A DNA stretch of 64,000 bases from Paenibacillus sp. CC-CFT747 (lineage in GTDB: Bacteria; Bacillota; Bacilli; Paenibacillales; NBRC-103111): the NCBI GenBank assembly GCA_030323305.1, contig CP106741.1, positions 4,959,501-5,023,500 on the forward strand, given 5' to 3'. The position numbers and the translations under genes were made by a program. Below are positions 53,693 to 62,147 of the stretch, piece after piece. The stretch's first letter is position 1. The number at the start of each line of letters is the position of its first letter. Below the pieces are notes generated by a model. It did not search any database and was not told the DNA's origin. It was given only the letters and a program-made list of their open reading frames with translations.

Positions 53693-54726
53693 TTAAAAAT
53701 CCTTGCCGGTCTGCTGAACCAACCAGTCGTAAGCTACGGTTCCGTTAATGCGATGATCTCCCTCGAACAGATCCAACGCCAGCCGGTCTTCCGCACCGAG
53801 AAGCCGGTAAATGCGGGTCAGCTGGCCGTAAGCTTCATGTACCGCCCCGACGGGAAAGATCGGATCCCGGTCACCCGCCTCAATCAGCAAAGGCCGCGGC
53901 GCGATCATTCCGATCAAATCGGGCATTTCCGCGATTGCTCCGAGCCCGGGCACATAGTTGTCAACGCAGTGGTGGATCGACAGGATGCTCGATTGAAACG
54001 TGTTGACATAGCCGCTGACGACGCTGGCCTGGATCCGGTCATCGAGGGCGGCGGCAAACCCGGCCGTCAGTCCGCCTCCGGAGATGCCCATGCAGCCGAT
54101 TCGCCCGGGATCGATATCCCCTCGACTCAGGAGGTAATCCAGCACCCGGATCGTTTCATAAACACGATGACCCGCCATGGTAAGTCCCATGTGCAGCAAA
54201 TACGTGGACAACGAGTGACAGGAATGGGATGCCCCTTCCTTGGCTTCCTGCCGGAGACGGCGGTCGCCGAATCCCAGAATCTCCGGTGCCGCTACGAGGA
54301 AACCGCGCAGAACAAGCGATACGGCAAAGTTTTTCTGGTAGCTCTCCTCCGTGGACTCCATCTCCCCGTCCGGCGAGAGACCGACGATTTCCTTGCTGCC
54401 ATATCCGTGACCGTGCAGCGCCAGCACGGCGGGCAGGGCCTGCTCTTCGGAATGCTTGGGGATTAACAGATAAACCGGCATGCGCAGGCCTGCATACGTG
54501 GTTATCTCGATTCGCTGAAGCGTATAATCCCCGCAGTCCCTCTCCTCCAGCAAACGAGGATCAAGCAGTGCGCATTCGCCCGGAAAGCCGCCGAGCCTCT
54601 CGAGGAACCGCTGACGCAGCCGTTCCCGCCAAGCCCCCATTCCGCCCGGTCTGCGGCTCGGAATCTAAGCTCCGGCTGCACCTTCGTATAGAGCTGCTCC
54701 AAATAATCGTCCGGATGCCATGACAT
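53693..54726 (-). CDS. Alpha/beta-hydrolase, acetyl esterase-like (one frameshift)
   Basis: About 344 residues, single domain. Nucleophile elbow GISGGG, acid in IEAGDRDPIFP, His in FEGDHRING; PAVLALHGHGYGSKEIVGLS forms the oxyanion side. Closest to dienelactone hydrolase/acetyl xylan esterase-like enzymes; no signal peptide. One G is missing in the five-G run at 54635-54639 (plus-strand C-run), after which AEWGAWRERLRQRFLERLGG continues. GGGAG precedes the ATG. Compare the two-domain relative at 26485. Confidence 0.78.
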
Positions 54727-54898
54727 GACCTACACTCCCTTCTTGTAACAAACCTGACTACTATCTAACCTGATCCTACTATTTTTCCGGAGCGTCTTCC
54801 AGTAAAATCCACTATAAAGACTTTCCTATTGTTTTATTCTGCCTGCTACAAAAACGGATCGGCATCCGTCTTATATACGAAAGGGGGACGGCGGCAGC

Positions 54899-55465
54899 AT
54901 GGAAAAAGGCGAACAGGTACCTGAGCTATTCCAGAGTCTGTTCCGGGAGCATTACCATAGGGTGGCTCGGAAGCTCTTTGCGCTGACCGGCGATTATGCG
55001 GCGTCGGAGGATCTGGCCCAAGAGGTATTCCTGCGTCTGTACCGGAACCCTCCGGATCGACTGGAAGCGGTTGGCCCCTGGCTTCACCGGGTACTGACCC
55101 GATTGGGCTATGATTATTTAAGACAGCGCTCATCAGGCAAGACCTTAATGGAAAAGGAAAGCGCGCGTATAGCGGCAGCGGAAGGAACGGTGCCTTCGGG
55201 AGAGACGGAGGCAATCCGGGAATGGGAAAAAGGAGTGGTCCGCCGTCTGCTGAAGAAGCTAGCGGATCGGGACCGGACCGCCTTAGTTTTACGGGAAGAA
55301 GGATACAGCTACGAAGAGATTGCCTCCCGGCTGGAGGTGAATCCGAAAATTGTCGGCACGCTGCTGGCTCGGGCGGAGGCGCGGCTGAAGAAGAAATACG
55401 ATCAAGAGGAGGAACCCCACAATGGCGGACGAGACGAAGCGGACCGGCGGGGAGCCGGTTTTTGA
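54899..55465 (+). CDS. ECF-type RNA polymerase sigma factor
   Basis: A 188-residue sigma-70 family protein with region 2 (FREHYHRVARKLFALTGDYA, AEDLAQEVFLRLYR-like) and region 4 (LADRDRTALVLREEGYSYEE, IASRLEVNPKIVGTLLARAE). It directs RNA polymerase to stress-type promoters, normally held by an anti-sigma factor. AAAGGGGG precedes the ATG. The next gene starts 44 nt before its stop, so the pair is translationally coupled; that gene encodes the probable anti-sigma factor. Confidence 0.9.
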   Translation: MEKGEQVPELFQSLFREHYHRVARKLFALTGDYAASEDLAQEVFLRLYRNPPDRLEAVGPWLHRVLTRLGYDYLRQRSSGKTLMEKESARIAAAEGTVPSGETEAIREWEKGVVRRLLKKLADRDRTALVLREEGYSYEEIASRLEVNPKIVGTLLARAEARLKKKYDQEEEPHNGGRDEADRRGAGF

Positions 55466-56531
55466 CACGGATCGGGCTTGGCACCGTTTCGAAAGGCTGG
55501 CTGCCGGGGAGCCGGTGCCAACGGTTTGGAAACAGGAACATTTCAATAAGGATGGTGACCGAAGCATGAAGAAAGCGAATTTTACCCCATTCACTCCAGA
55601 GTTTCCGGTTGACGCAGCGGCAAAGACTTCCTACTCGGGAAGTTCCGTAAGGATGAGCACCTGGCGGACGGAGAAACCCGTCAAACGCCAAATTCGAAGA
55701 CTGGCCGTCGGCGCGGCGGCCTCTGTTCTGGTGATCGGTCTTTTCACCACCACGCTGGGAGACCGGGCTCTGGCCGCTATGCAGCAGACCTTCCGTATTC
55801 AGCATGTGGTCGGAGTCGAAATCTCCGCGGATGACATGACGGCCATCTCCTCCTTAATAGACCGGGGATCCCCTGACGGAGACCGTAGATTTGATCTTGC
55901 CCAATACGGCACCTTGACCCAGCTCGGCGGCGGGAAAGCCCATACGGTTACTTGGAGCGAAGCACAACAAGGGATAGGGTCCTCCCTGCTTCAACTTGAG
56001 GATTCGACGGATCCGCTTTATCAACCAGGAACCACCTTAACCTTTAATTTGAAAGTAAAAGCCGTCAACCGTCTCCTCACCCGTTTGGGCAGCGCGACGA
56101 ATCTGCCTGCCGAGGCGGATGGTAAAGCCCTCCGGCTGAATATCCCGGACGGCATCTCGACAGAGGGCACTTTGGCGGGCAAGCCGGTACGGCTGCTTCA
56201 GTTCGGCAAGCCGGAGCTGAACGTGGATGACGGGATCGATGCAGCAGCCGTTCGGGAGGCGGTGTTGGGGCTGCCTGTTCTGCCGGACAGCCTGCGGACC
56301 AAGCTCGCGGCCATCGGCGATTGGAAGAACACCCTGCCGATTCCGGCCCGCGGCGGTGTGACCAAGAACCTTAGCCTGAGAGGGCATGATGCGGTCATGA
56401 CCGTAAATGGCAGCACGCGTTATCTGCTTTGGGTCGATGGGAACCGGATCAACTTGCTGAGCGGTGATACGAAGGTGTTCTCAACGGAATCCGACATGCG
56501 GCAAGCGGCGGAGGAACTCATCCGGCCATGA
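55422..56531 (+). CDS. Probable membrane-bound anti-sigma factor
   Basis: A 369-residue protein: cytoplasmic N-terminus (~1-92) with a zinc-free, loosely defined anti-sigma region (TDRAWHRFERLAAG), one transmembrane segment (LAVGAAASVLVIGLFTTTLG, ~93-112) and a large extracytoplasmic beta-rich domain (~115-369). Position directly after, and overlapping, the ECF sigma gene supports anti-sigma function; the extracellular part resembles DUF4367-type sensory domains only weakly. AGGAGG lies upstream of the ATG inside the sigma gene. The ABC ATPase ATG overlaps its stop (ATGA). Confidence 0.75.
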   Translation: MADETKRTGGEPVFDTDRAWHRFERLAAGEPVPTVWKQEHFNKDGDRSMKKANFTPFTPEFPVDAAAKTSYSGSSVRMSTWRTEKPVKRQIRRLAVGAAASVLVIGLFTTTLGDRALAAMQQTFRIQHVVGVEISADDMTAISSLIDRGSPDGDRRFDLAQYGTLTQLGGGKAHTVTWSEAQQGIGSSLLQLEDSTDPLYQPGTTLTFNLKVKAVNRLLTRLGSATNLPAEADGKALRLNIPDGISTEGTLAGKPVRLLQFGKPELNVDDGIDAAAVREAVLGLPVLPDSLRTKLAAIGDWKNTLPIPARGGVTKNLSLRGHDAVMTVNGSTRYLLWVDGNRINLLSGDTKVFSTESDMRQAAEELIRP

Positions 56532-57536
56532 TGATCGACACGGTGGAATTAACCAAAACCTATAACGGCCAAGGCGGCTGCCGCGGAATCACCCTGCAGG
56601 TGCCGGAGGGGTGCATCTTCGGCCTGTTAGGTCCTAACGGTGCCGGCAAAAGCACCTTCGTCAAAATGCTGGCCGGCCTCCACCGTCCCGATCACGGACG
56701 GGCCGCCGTGCTGGGGCATCCGTTGGGCCGGCCGGAGGCAAGGCGCAAGCTCGGGTATTTGCCCGAGCTGTTCCGCTTTCAGGATTGGCTGACCCCGGAG
56801 GAGGTTCTCCGCTTCCACGGTCAGCTGGGGGCTGCGCCCGCTGGAGACAAGAACATCCGCGTTTCGCAGCCGAGTCAGGGATACTTTGGAGCTGGTCGGC
56901 TTGTCCGAAGCGGCAAACCGGCGGGTCGGGGGCTTCTCCAAGGGGATGCAGCAGCGGCTCGGCCTGGCTGCCGCCCTTCTTCTCGATCCCGAGCTGGTGA
57001 TTCTGGACGAACCTGCCTCTGCCTTGGACCCTGTCGGCCGCTATGAAATCCGGGAGCTGCTCAAACGGCTTCGGAACCAAGGCGTGACCATCTTCCTTAA
57101 CACTCATCTATTGGAGGATGTGGAGGACCTCTGCGATGAAGCGGCCTTCTTATACGGAGGAGAACTGCTGGCGTCGGGTCCGCTGCATCAGCTTCTTCTT
57201 AGTTCCGGTGAACTTGGGGAAAGCGGAGCCAACTGGCGCTTCCGGCTCGGTGGATGGCTGCCCGATACCTTAACGGAACTGAACGAGGCCGTCGGAGGCG
57301 TCCTCTCTTCCCCGCTGCAGCTAGTGGAAGTAGATACGAGTGGGAATGCTCTCCTGGGAGCACGCGTGATCGGCCGGGAACAGGCCGGCTACCTGTGTTC
57401 CCTGTTCATCCAAAGCGGCTTAAGCCTCTACGAATCCGGCCCTGAACCTAACAGCCTGGAGGCCTGGTTTCTCCGGATGGCACGTTATCGGGAAGGGGTG
57501 CTCCGCAATGACCATGTACATCATGGCCACCTTTAA
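56528..57536 (+). CDS. ABC transporter ATP-binding protein, export type (one frameshift)
   Basis: About 335 residues: Walker A GLLGPNGAGKST, signature FSKGMQQRLGLAAAL, Walker B LVILDEPASALDP, switch His in NTHLLEDVEDLCDEA. This is the DrrA/CcmA-like group that powers ABC-2 exporters. The frame needs one base removed from the five-G run at 56827-56831 (or two added) to join GQLG to LRPLETRTSAFRSRVRDTL. Start overlaps the anti-sigma stop by 4 nt; the permease starts 29 nt before its end, so all four genes form one coupled operon. Confidence 0.85.
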
Positions 57537-58351
57537 GGAGCTGACGCGAAAAAAGGTGTTTCTGGTCACGCTTATTCTAACCCTCGTCTTTCTGGTCCTC
57601 TTCGCCTTCGGAATCCGGGAGTTGAGCTCGGTCTGGGAACAGAACAGGGTCTCCCCTGCCGAAGCCATGCTGAATGGTATGGTTCTGATGATACTGGGGC
57701 TTTTTTCTCCCAGCTGCTGGCCGCTTTCTTCGTGCTGTTCTCCACGATGGGAACGATCACGGGTGAACAGGAAAACGGCCTGTTGCTGGCGGTCGCCGCC
57801 CGCCCCATCCCCCGCTGGAAGCTCTATTTGACCAAATGGCTGGGGCACGCCGTCTGGATCTCCGTGTATAGCACGGTTTTGTTCGTTTCCGTGGTTTGGA
57901 TGGCAAACAGTTTGGCCGGACTTCCCGTATTGGTCTCCGATTTGCTGCGGGGCGCCGTCCTGTTTCTCTGGATGCCGCTTCTTCTTCTTACCTTGAGCAT
58001 GCTGGGTTCCGTCTATTTGCCGATGCTGGGGAACGGCATATGCTCCGCTCTTTTGTATGGATTTGCCCTGTTCAGCGGGCTGGTGGAAGGGGTATCCAGC
58101 TATGGAGGAAACCATCCGGCCTTAGATAAATTCTTTCTTCTTACGGGACTGCTCCTCCCTACGGATTCCGTCTACCGGAGAAGCCTTTATGAAGCTTTTG
58201 GGGGAGCCGACTTTGCCGGGTTGGCGACGTCTGACATGGGTCCTTTTTCCATGCCGAGTGTTCCTTCAAATAGCTACCTGTTGTATACGGTAGGCTACGC
58301 CTTGTTTTTGCTTTTTTGGGATGCCGGGCGTTCAACCGCAAAGATCTATAG
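57508..58351 (+). CDS. ABC-2 type exporter permease (two frameshifts)
   Basis: About 281 residues with about six transmembrane segments (VFLVTLILTLVFLVLFAFG, FFSQLLAAFFVLFSTMG after repair, WISVYSTVLFVSVVWMA, FLWMPLLLLTLSML). GTITGEQENGLLLAVAARPI is a familiar cytoplasmic loop of these permeases. Missing T in two six-T runs at 57701-57706 and 58312-58317; the second repair gives a natural end CRAFNRKDL and stop at 58349-58351 instead of reading into the opposing gene. AAGGGG precedes the ATG. Substrate unknown; the sigma/anti-sigma context suggests envelope-stress export (inference). Confidence 0.82.
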
Positions 58352-58390
58352 AGCCCGAAAGCGGCGACATCTTAAGAAAAAAGAGAAAAG

Positions 58391-58442
58391 GAAAGAATCC
58401 AAGAGGCAGCCTGCCAGGGCCGTCACTTGGATTCTTTCTTTC
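58391..58442 (+). terminator. Terminator of the ECF/ABC operon
   Basis: 13-bp stem GAAAGAATCCAAG (58391-58403) with CTTGGATTCTTTC (58426-58438) and a T-rich tail; 39 nt past the repaired permease stop. Its sequence closely resembles the hairpin at 59341-59392. Confidence 0.75.
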
Positions 58443-58477
58443 GGCTTTCTCGTCATACACCATAGGTCCCACTTGTA

Positions 58478-58834
58478 TTATTTGTACAAGATATCGTTTC
58501 GCAGGGACTCCACCTTATCCAATGCCGCCGCTATGTCCTCTTCCTTCCCTCCAAAATGCTCCAACGCGGCCCGCAGGTGTCTGACGATCGCATCGAAATG
58601 CTCCGGCTGCAAATTCATTCCTTCATGTACTTTGGCCATAGCTTCTCCGCTGTAGTTATTAGGCCCGCCTAATGCAAAGCTGATAAATTTAGTCTGATGG
58701 CGCCGCTGCTTCTCCATATCGGTATTTTCGAAGAAGGCATTCACCTTCTCATCCGCTAGAACCAAGTCATAAAAATAATCCACTACTTTCGAAATGTTCT
58801 CCTCGCCGCCAAACTTGTCGTATAAGTTACTCAT
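58478..58834 (-). CDS. Truncated haemoglobin (group I-like)
   Basis: A 118-residue 2-on-2 globin. Conserved features: LYDKFGGEENISKVVDYFY with the B10-region Tyr, FFENTDMEKQRRHQTKFISF, the GGPNNYSG turn and the proximal His in AKVHEGMNLQPEHFDAIV. Binds haem and O2 or NO; in known bacteria it detoxifies NO or delivers O2. AGGAGG precedes the ATG. It is adjacent to a sulfur-handling island, which may reflect shared redox stress (inference). Intact frame. Confidence 0.9.
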   Translation of the reverse strand: MSNLYDKFGGEENISKVVDYFYDLVLADEKVNAFFENTDMEKQRRHQTKFISFALGGPNNYSGEAMAKVHEGMNLQPEHFDAIVRHLRAALEHFGGKEEDIAAALDKVESLRNDILYK

Positions 58835-59034
58835 AGGTCCTCCTTAATTTTTGGTTTGGTATAGTTTTTCCCACAAAAAACCATTTCATGTTACGGCTAT
58901 GTTGTCGATTGTGGTTTCAGGCTGGACAAAGAGTGTTAAGAAGAATAGAAGGATAATGTTGGTTTCCCTTACCATTAAACAAATAAACAAATGAATTCAG
59001 TCTGAATCTAATCGGATTACAGGAGGAGAGGAAT

Positions 59035-59342
59035 ATGAACTCGAGAGAAGCTCGCGGGCCGCAGCTCATGAAGTCGGAAGTTCTCCGAATGTTAGAGGAA
59101 CAAATCGCCTTGGAGAAGAAGAGCTTGAAGGAGAAGGACTCGGAACAAGAAGCTACTCCCGCACTGGAAAAAAGTCTCTCCTCTTACGAGACGGTAGCGA
59201 ACAGCCGGCAAAGCACCTATCCCGTAGGCAATGCCGAAGAACTCGATGAGTATCTGATGGATCAGGATAGAAAAACCATCCCCTACTCGCTGATCAAGGC
59301 TGACGTCAAAGTAGCGACATCTCCGAAAAAGAGGAAAAGTAA
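59035..59342 (+). CDS. Small charged protein of unknown function (one frameshift)
   Basis: About 102 residues, highly charged and probably mostly helical: LMKSEVLRMLEEQIALEKKS, EKDSEQEATPALEKSLSSYE, EELDEYLMDQDRKTIPYSLI. No family recognised. AGGAGGAGAGG lies just before the ATG. The uncorrected frame runs through a terminator into the opposing gene; adding an A in the five-A run at 59326-59330 gives a natural end SPKKEEK immediately before that terminator, which strongly favours the short form. Confidence 0.65.
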
Positions 59343-59392
59343 AGAACCCAAGCGGCAGCCTATGAAGGCTGAGCCACTTGGGTTCTTTTTTG
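59341..59392 (+). terminator. Terminator after the small charged protein gene
   Basis: 12-bp stem AAAGAACCCAAG (59341-59352) with CTTGGGTTCTTT (59377-59388) and six T. Arms and loop start (GGCAGCCT) are shared with the 58391-58442 terminator. Confidence 0.8.
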
Positions 59393-59412
59393 TTAGGCTT
59401 ACCGCTGAACTT

Positions 59413-59796
59413 TTAGATGCTCTTGTCGACACAAGCGGTCAACCGCTCCTCGATATCTCGGGCAATGCTCATTAACTTATCGTTCTCGACCAATCCGATT
59501 AGAGCGGACGGCTTCGGCATGCCGATCTTCGTCGTCCCGTTCTCCTCATAAACGGCCAGCTTGCAGGGAAGGAAGTACCCGACCAAAGCATTTTCCGATA
59601 GGACCCGTTTCGCTTCAACCGGATTGCATACCTCAAGGATATGATAAGGACGGTCCAGCTCCACTCCTTTTTCGTTGAGCTTTTCCTTCATATCCAGGTG
59701 CCAAAGCACACCGAACTTCTCCTGCTTGAGGTTTTCCGTTAAGGCATCGATGGCTTGTTCAGGGGTCTTGGTGGTCTCTACCGTATAATGAAACAT
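59413..59796 (-). CDS. DUF302 domain protein
   Basis: A 127-residue DUF302 protein: MFHYTVETTKTPEQAIDALT, FGVLWHLDMKEKLNEKGVEL, YHILEVCNPVEAKRVLSENA, FLPCKLAVYEENG. The Cys in EVCNP and LPCK are candidate redox or sulfur-binding residues. Biochemical role of the family is unknown; DUF302 genes often co-occur with rhodanese and DsrE-type genes, as here. GGGAGG precedes the ATG. Intact frame. Confidence 0.85.
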   Translation of the reverse strand: MFHYTVETTKTPEQAIDALTENLKQEKFGVLWHLDMKEKLNEKGVELDRPYHILEVCNPVEAKRVLSENALVGYFLPCKLAVYEENGTTKIGMPKPSALIGLVENDKLMSIARDIEERLTACVDKSI

Positions 59797-59895
59797 GGAT
59801 ATCGCCTCCCGATATTATGACTATCGTTTATCTTTACCCTAATTAGCGGCAAGCTATCGCTACTGCCTGTTTTACTTGCCTGCCAATGGACCGCT

Positions 59896-60186
59896 CTATG
59901 CGTTGAGGCCGCCCTGCAGGTGGGCGAGATCTTGGTGGCCGTTCTTGATTAGCAGCTTCGCCGCATTTTGGCTGCGCATTCCGCTTCGACAGTATAGCAG
60001 CACCGGCCGATCCGGAGGAACTTCGGAAAGCCTCCTGGACAATTGGGAAAGAGGTAGGTTCTTGGCTCCGGCAATATAGCCGCCTTTATACTCGCCCGGC
60101 TCCCGGGCATCGAGGATCAGCGGTTTATAACCAAACCACACGAGAAGCGCGATGATGAGGATGGTTAGGATAGTCCCTGTATCCAT
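59896..60186 (-). CDS. Membrane-anchored rhodanese
   Basis: A 96-residue protein from ATG 60186 (AAGGTG ~8 nt upstream). One N-terminal transmembrane segment (ILTILIIALLVWFGY, ~5-20), then a rhodanese domain with ILDAREPGEYKGGYIAGAKN and active-site loop CRSGMRS. The Cys takes a persulfide sulfur and passes it to an acceptor; the active site should face the cytoplasm or membrane surface. Second rhodanese at 60936. Intact frame. Confidence 0.87.
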   Translation of the reverse strand: MDTGTILTILIIALLVWFGYKPLILDAREPGEYKGGYIAGAKNLPLSQLSRRLSEVPPDRPVLLYCRSGMRSQNAAKLLIKNGHQDLAHLQGGLNA

Positions 60187-60321
60187 CTCGACAACACCTT
60201 TTTTCATTAAGGTTGCATACCTAACCATTATTTTGGCAAACTTCACAAGAATGCTGCAAAATCACCAGGACATAATAAATCCGAATTAAGCAAGGCAAAC
60301 TTCGCTGAAGGGGAATGCAGA

Positions 60322-60552
60322 ATGCAAATATGGCTGTATGCTTTATTGGCAGTTGCACTGGTCGTTTGTGTCAGCTCACTTGTTGCATCCGTCAATCTCA
60401 TGAAGAAGCAGGAACAAAAGGAGCTGGATAAAGGGGTCAATGCCTTCTCGACCAAACACCATATTTTGGGGAACCGCATGCTGCTCACTTACGTTTTGTT
60501 TCCTGTAACCGTGGTGCTGTTATCCTTGATCGTCCTGTACTATCTCAAGTAA
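60322..60552 (+). CDS. Small two-helix membrane protein
   Basis: A 76-residue protein with two transmembrane segments (IWLYALLAVALVVCVSSLVA and LTYVLFPVTVVLLSLIVLYY) joined by a basic loop NLMKKQEQKELDKGVNAFST. AAGGGG precedes the ATG by 8 nt. The loop pattern looks conserved in Bacillales small membrane proteins but I cannot name a function. Followed 14 nt later by another small gene on the same strand. Confidence 0.7.
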   Translation: MQIWLYALLAVALVVCVSSLVASVNLMKKQEQKELDKGVNAFSTKHHILGNRMLLTYVLFPVTVVLLSLIVLYYLK

Positions 60553-60566
60553 AGGAGTCCTTTTGA

Positions 60567-60908
60567 ATGGATAAGAAGACCTATTATGTTTCCGTCCAAG
60601 CAGGCACTATTCACGAATATCAAGGAGAAGCCTCGTATGAATTTGAAGTTAATGCAACCTCTGAAGAAATAAATAATCTGCAAATGCTTCTTGATCTCAA
60701 ATCAGAGCTTGATGACTCTACCTGTCTTCGTGCCATAACTCCAGAAATTCCGTATAGCGACGATAGCGAGAATGTTGCCTATGATAACAATTTAAAGGAG
60801 ATTTACTCCTTAATTGGTTCACTTAGCGACCAAGCTACCAAAGACCAAATTGACAGCATGGATTTAGATCATATCGGCAATTGGGCTATAAAAACCCAGG
60901 CAGAGTGA
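60567..60908 (+). CDS. Small acidic protein of unknown function
   Basis: A 113-residue acidic cytoplasmic protein: KTYYVSVQAGTIHEYQGEAS (beta-rich), EFEVNATSEEINNLQMLLDL (helical), ending DLDHIGNWAIKTQAE. AAAGGAG 9-10 nt upstream of the ATG. AT-rich relative to the sulfur genes around it. No recognised family; probably co-transcribed with the small membrane protein before it. Confidence 0.7.
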   Translation: MDKKTYYVSVQAGTIHEYQGEASYEFEVNATSEEINNLQMLLDLKSELDDSTCLRAITPEIPYSDDSENVAYDNNLKEIYSLIGSLSDQATKDQIDSMDLDHIGNWAIKTQAE

Positions 60909-60935
60909 ATACTGCCTATATACTTGTATGGTTTT

Positions 60936-61247
60936 TTAGACGAGTTTGTCCGTCCAAGCATTAAGACCGCCCGTCATATTCACCACATTAAACCCCTTCT
61001 CGCTCAGCATTTCACAAGCGAGACCGCTGCGATTGCCGCTGCGGCAGATGACAATGGTTTCCTTCGACGGGTCCAATTCCTGCAGCCGACCGAATAGCTG
61101 GCCTACCGGTATGTGCACGGCTCCGGCGATATGTCCGGCCGCCCATTCCTCCGGCTCACGGACATCCAGCAGAAACAGTTTTTCACCGTTATTCCGTCTC
61201 GCCGCCACCTCCTGCGGAGTCGTTGCTTTTGGAAAGGTAAATGCCAT
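60936..61247 (-). CDS. Single-domain rhodanese sulfurtransferase
   Basis: A 103-residue cytoplasmic rhodanese: LFLLDVREPEEWAAGHIAGA, active-site loop CRSGNRS with catalytic Cys, then MTGGLNAWTDKL. Moves sulfane sulfur between low-molecular-weight or protein persulfides. AGGAGAG precedes the ATG. Third gene of the DsrE2-cstR-rhodanese operon on the minus strand, 39 nt after cstR; predicted CstR target. Intact frame. Confidence 0.9.
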   Translation of the reverse strand: MAFTFPKATTPQEVAARRNNGEKLFLLDVREPEEWAAGHIAGAVHIPVGQLFGRLQELDPSKETIVICRSGNRSGLACEMLSEKGFNVVNMTGGLNAWTDKLV

Positions 61248-61286
61248 TTTGCTTCTCTCCTATCTTCGATATTAATCTGCTCCAAA

Positions 61287-61556
61287 TTAGCGGCTTTTCA
61301 CTAGAAGCTCAACGGCTTCGTGAACCATTTTCCCGGTATCCTGGGTTCCCTTGACGTGCTCGGCCTTTAGACAGTGCTGCAAATTCTCGGCTACAATATG
61401 AGCAATGGCCTTGTCCGAAGCGTTACGGACCGCCGACAACTGGCTAACGACATCTTTGCACGATTTGCCTTCCTCCATTAACCGCAATACTCCTCGTACC
61501 TGCCCTTCCAATCGGCGCAGTCGTTTTCTCATCTCTTCGGTATAGTTGTACTCCAC
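61287..61556 (-). CDS. cstR: CstR-type persulfide-sensing repressor (CsoR/FrmR family)
   Basis: An 89-residue all-helical repressor. The two sensing Cys are C33 (MEEGKSCKDVV) and C62 (ENLQHCLKAEH). The position equal to the CsoR copper-ligand His (four before C62) is Asn, so copper sensing is unlikely; spacing and the ends (MEEGK-CKDV, EAVELLVKSR) match S. aureus CstR, whose two Cys form a tetrasulfide bridge and release DNA. GTG start with AGAGGAG upstream. Middle gene of the DsrE2-cstR-rhodanese operon; its likely operator is at 62087-62108. Confidence 0.85.
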   Translation of the reverse strand: MEYNYTEEMRKRLRRLEGQVRGVLRLMEEGKSCKDVVSQLSAVRNASDKAIAHIVAENLQHCLKAEHVKGTQDTGKMVHEAVELLVKSR

Positions 61557-61579
61557 AATTTCCGCTCCTCTCTTCTGAA

Positions 61580-62053
61580 TTAGATAAAGAGATTAACCTT
61601 ACCATTCGACGCATCCCCTAGATATGCGGCCACACCGGCATACTCCAGGCCATCGATGAGCTCTTCCTGCTTCAAACCAAGAAGATCCATGGTCATGGTG
61701 CAAGCCACCAGCTTCACGCCTTGCTCCCGGGCAAGCTCGATCAGCTGGGGCAGCGTCAAGGCATTATGCTTCTTCATGACATGCTTGATCATTTTCGGAC
61801 CCAGTCCCCCAAAATTCATTTTGGAAAGACCAAGCTTGTTGGCCCCGCGCGGCATCATCCAGCCGAACGCTTTCTCAAGAAACCCTTTCTTCGTCTGGAC
61901 GAGCTCGTCTTTCCTAAGAGCGTTTAAGCCCCAGAAGGTGAAGAAAATGGTAACCTCATGATCATAGGCTGCCGCTCCGTTCGCAATAATAAACGCTGCG
62001 ATCGCCTTATCGAGATCGCCGCTGAATAGGACAATGGTAGATTGATCAGACAT
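61580..62053 (-). CDS. DsrE2-like (DsrE/F/H superfamily) protein
   Basis: A 157-residue protein: STIVLFSGDLDKAIAAFIIA, TIFFTFWGLNALRKDELVQT, LGLSKMNFGGLGPKMIKHVM and VKLVACTMTMDLLGLKQEEL. The Cys in VACTMTMDL is the conserved sulfur-binding residue of DsrE2. Thought to carry sulfane sulfur with rhodanese and TusA partners (family knowledge). The start is ATG 62053 with AAAGGTGG 9 nt upstream, not the longer in-frame start overlapping the operator. First gene of the operon, 23 nt ahead of cstR. Confidence 0.87.
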   Translation of the reverse strand: MSDQSTIVLFSGDLDKAIAAFIIANGAAAYDHEVTIFFTFWGLNALRKDELVQTKKGFLEKAFGWMMPRGANKLGLSKMNFGGLGPKMIKHVMKKHNALTLPQLIELAREQGVKLVACTMTMDLLGLKQEELIDGLEYAGVAAYLGDASNGKVNLFI

Positions 62054-62086
62054 TAATAAGACCCACCTTTCTCTTATGCTTTTATG

Positions 62087-62108
62087 CATATACCTCTATA
62101 GGTATATG
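62087..62108 (-). promoter_or_regulatory. CsoR/CstR-type palindromic operator
   Basis: Perfect 9-bp arms CATATACCT and AGGTATATG around CTAT, 34-55 nt upstream of the DsrE2 start. The TACC...GGTA core is the hallmark of CsoR-family operators. It fits autoregulation of DsrE2-cstR-rhodanese by CstR. Confidence 0.75.
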
Positions 62109-62147
62109 ATTAAACGAATGAAGTAGAAATTCAATCTTTCTTTAGGT

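Noticed and set aside
54846-55805. Minus-strand 319-codon open frame
   Set aside because: Proline- and arginine-rich shadow of the ECF sigma and anti-sigma genes, which have motifs and proper RBS.
58352-58655. Extended C-terminus of the ABC-2 permease
   Set aside because: It runs antisense into the globin gene; restoring one T gives the usual CRAFNRKDL-type end.
59342-59475. Extended C-terminus of the small charged protein
   Set aside because: It would be encoded by a terminator hairpin and the opposing DUF302 gene; a one-base repair gives a natural stop at 59340-59342.
61287-61556. Copper-sensing CsoR for the 89-residue repressor
   Set aside because: The His needed between the two Cys is Asn; overall pattern and neighbourhood fit CstR.
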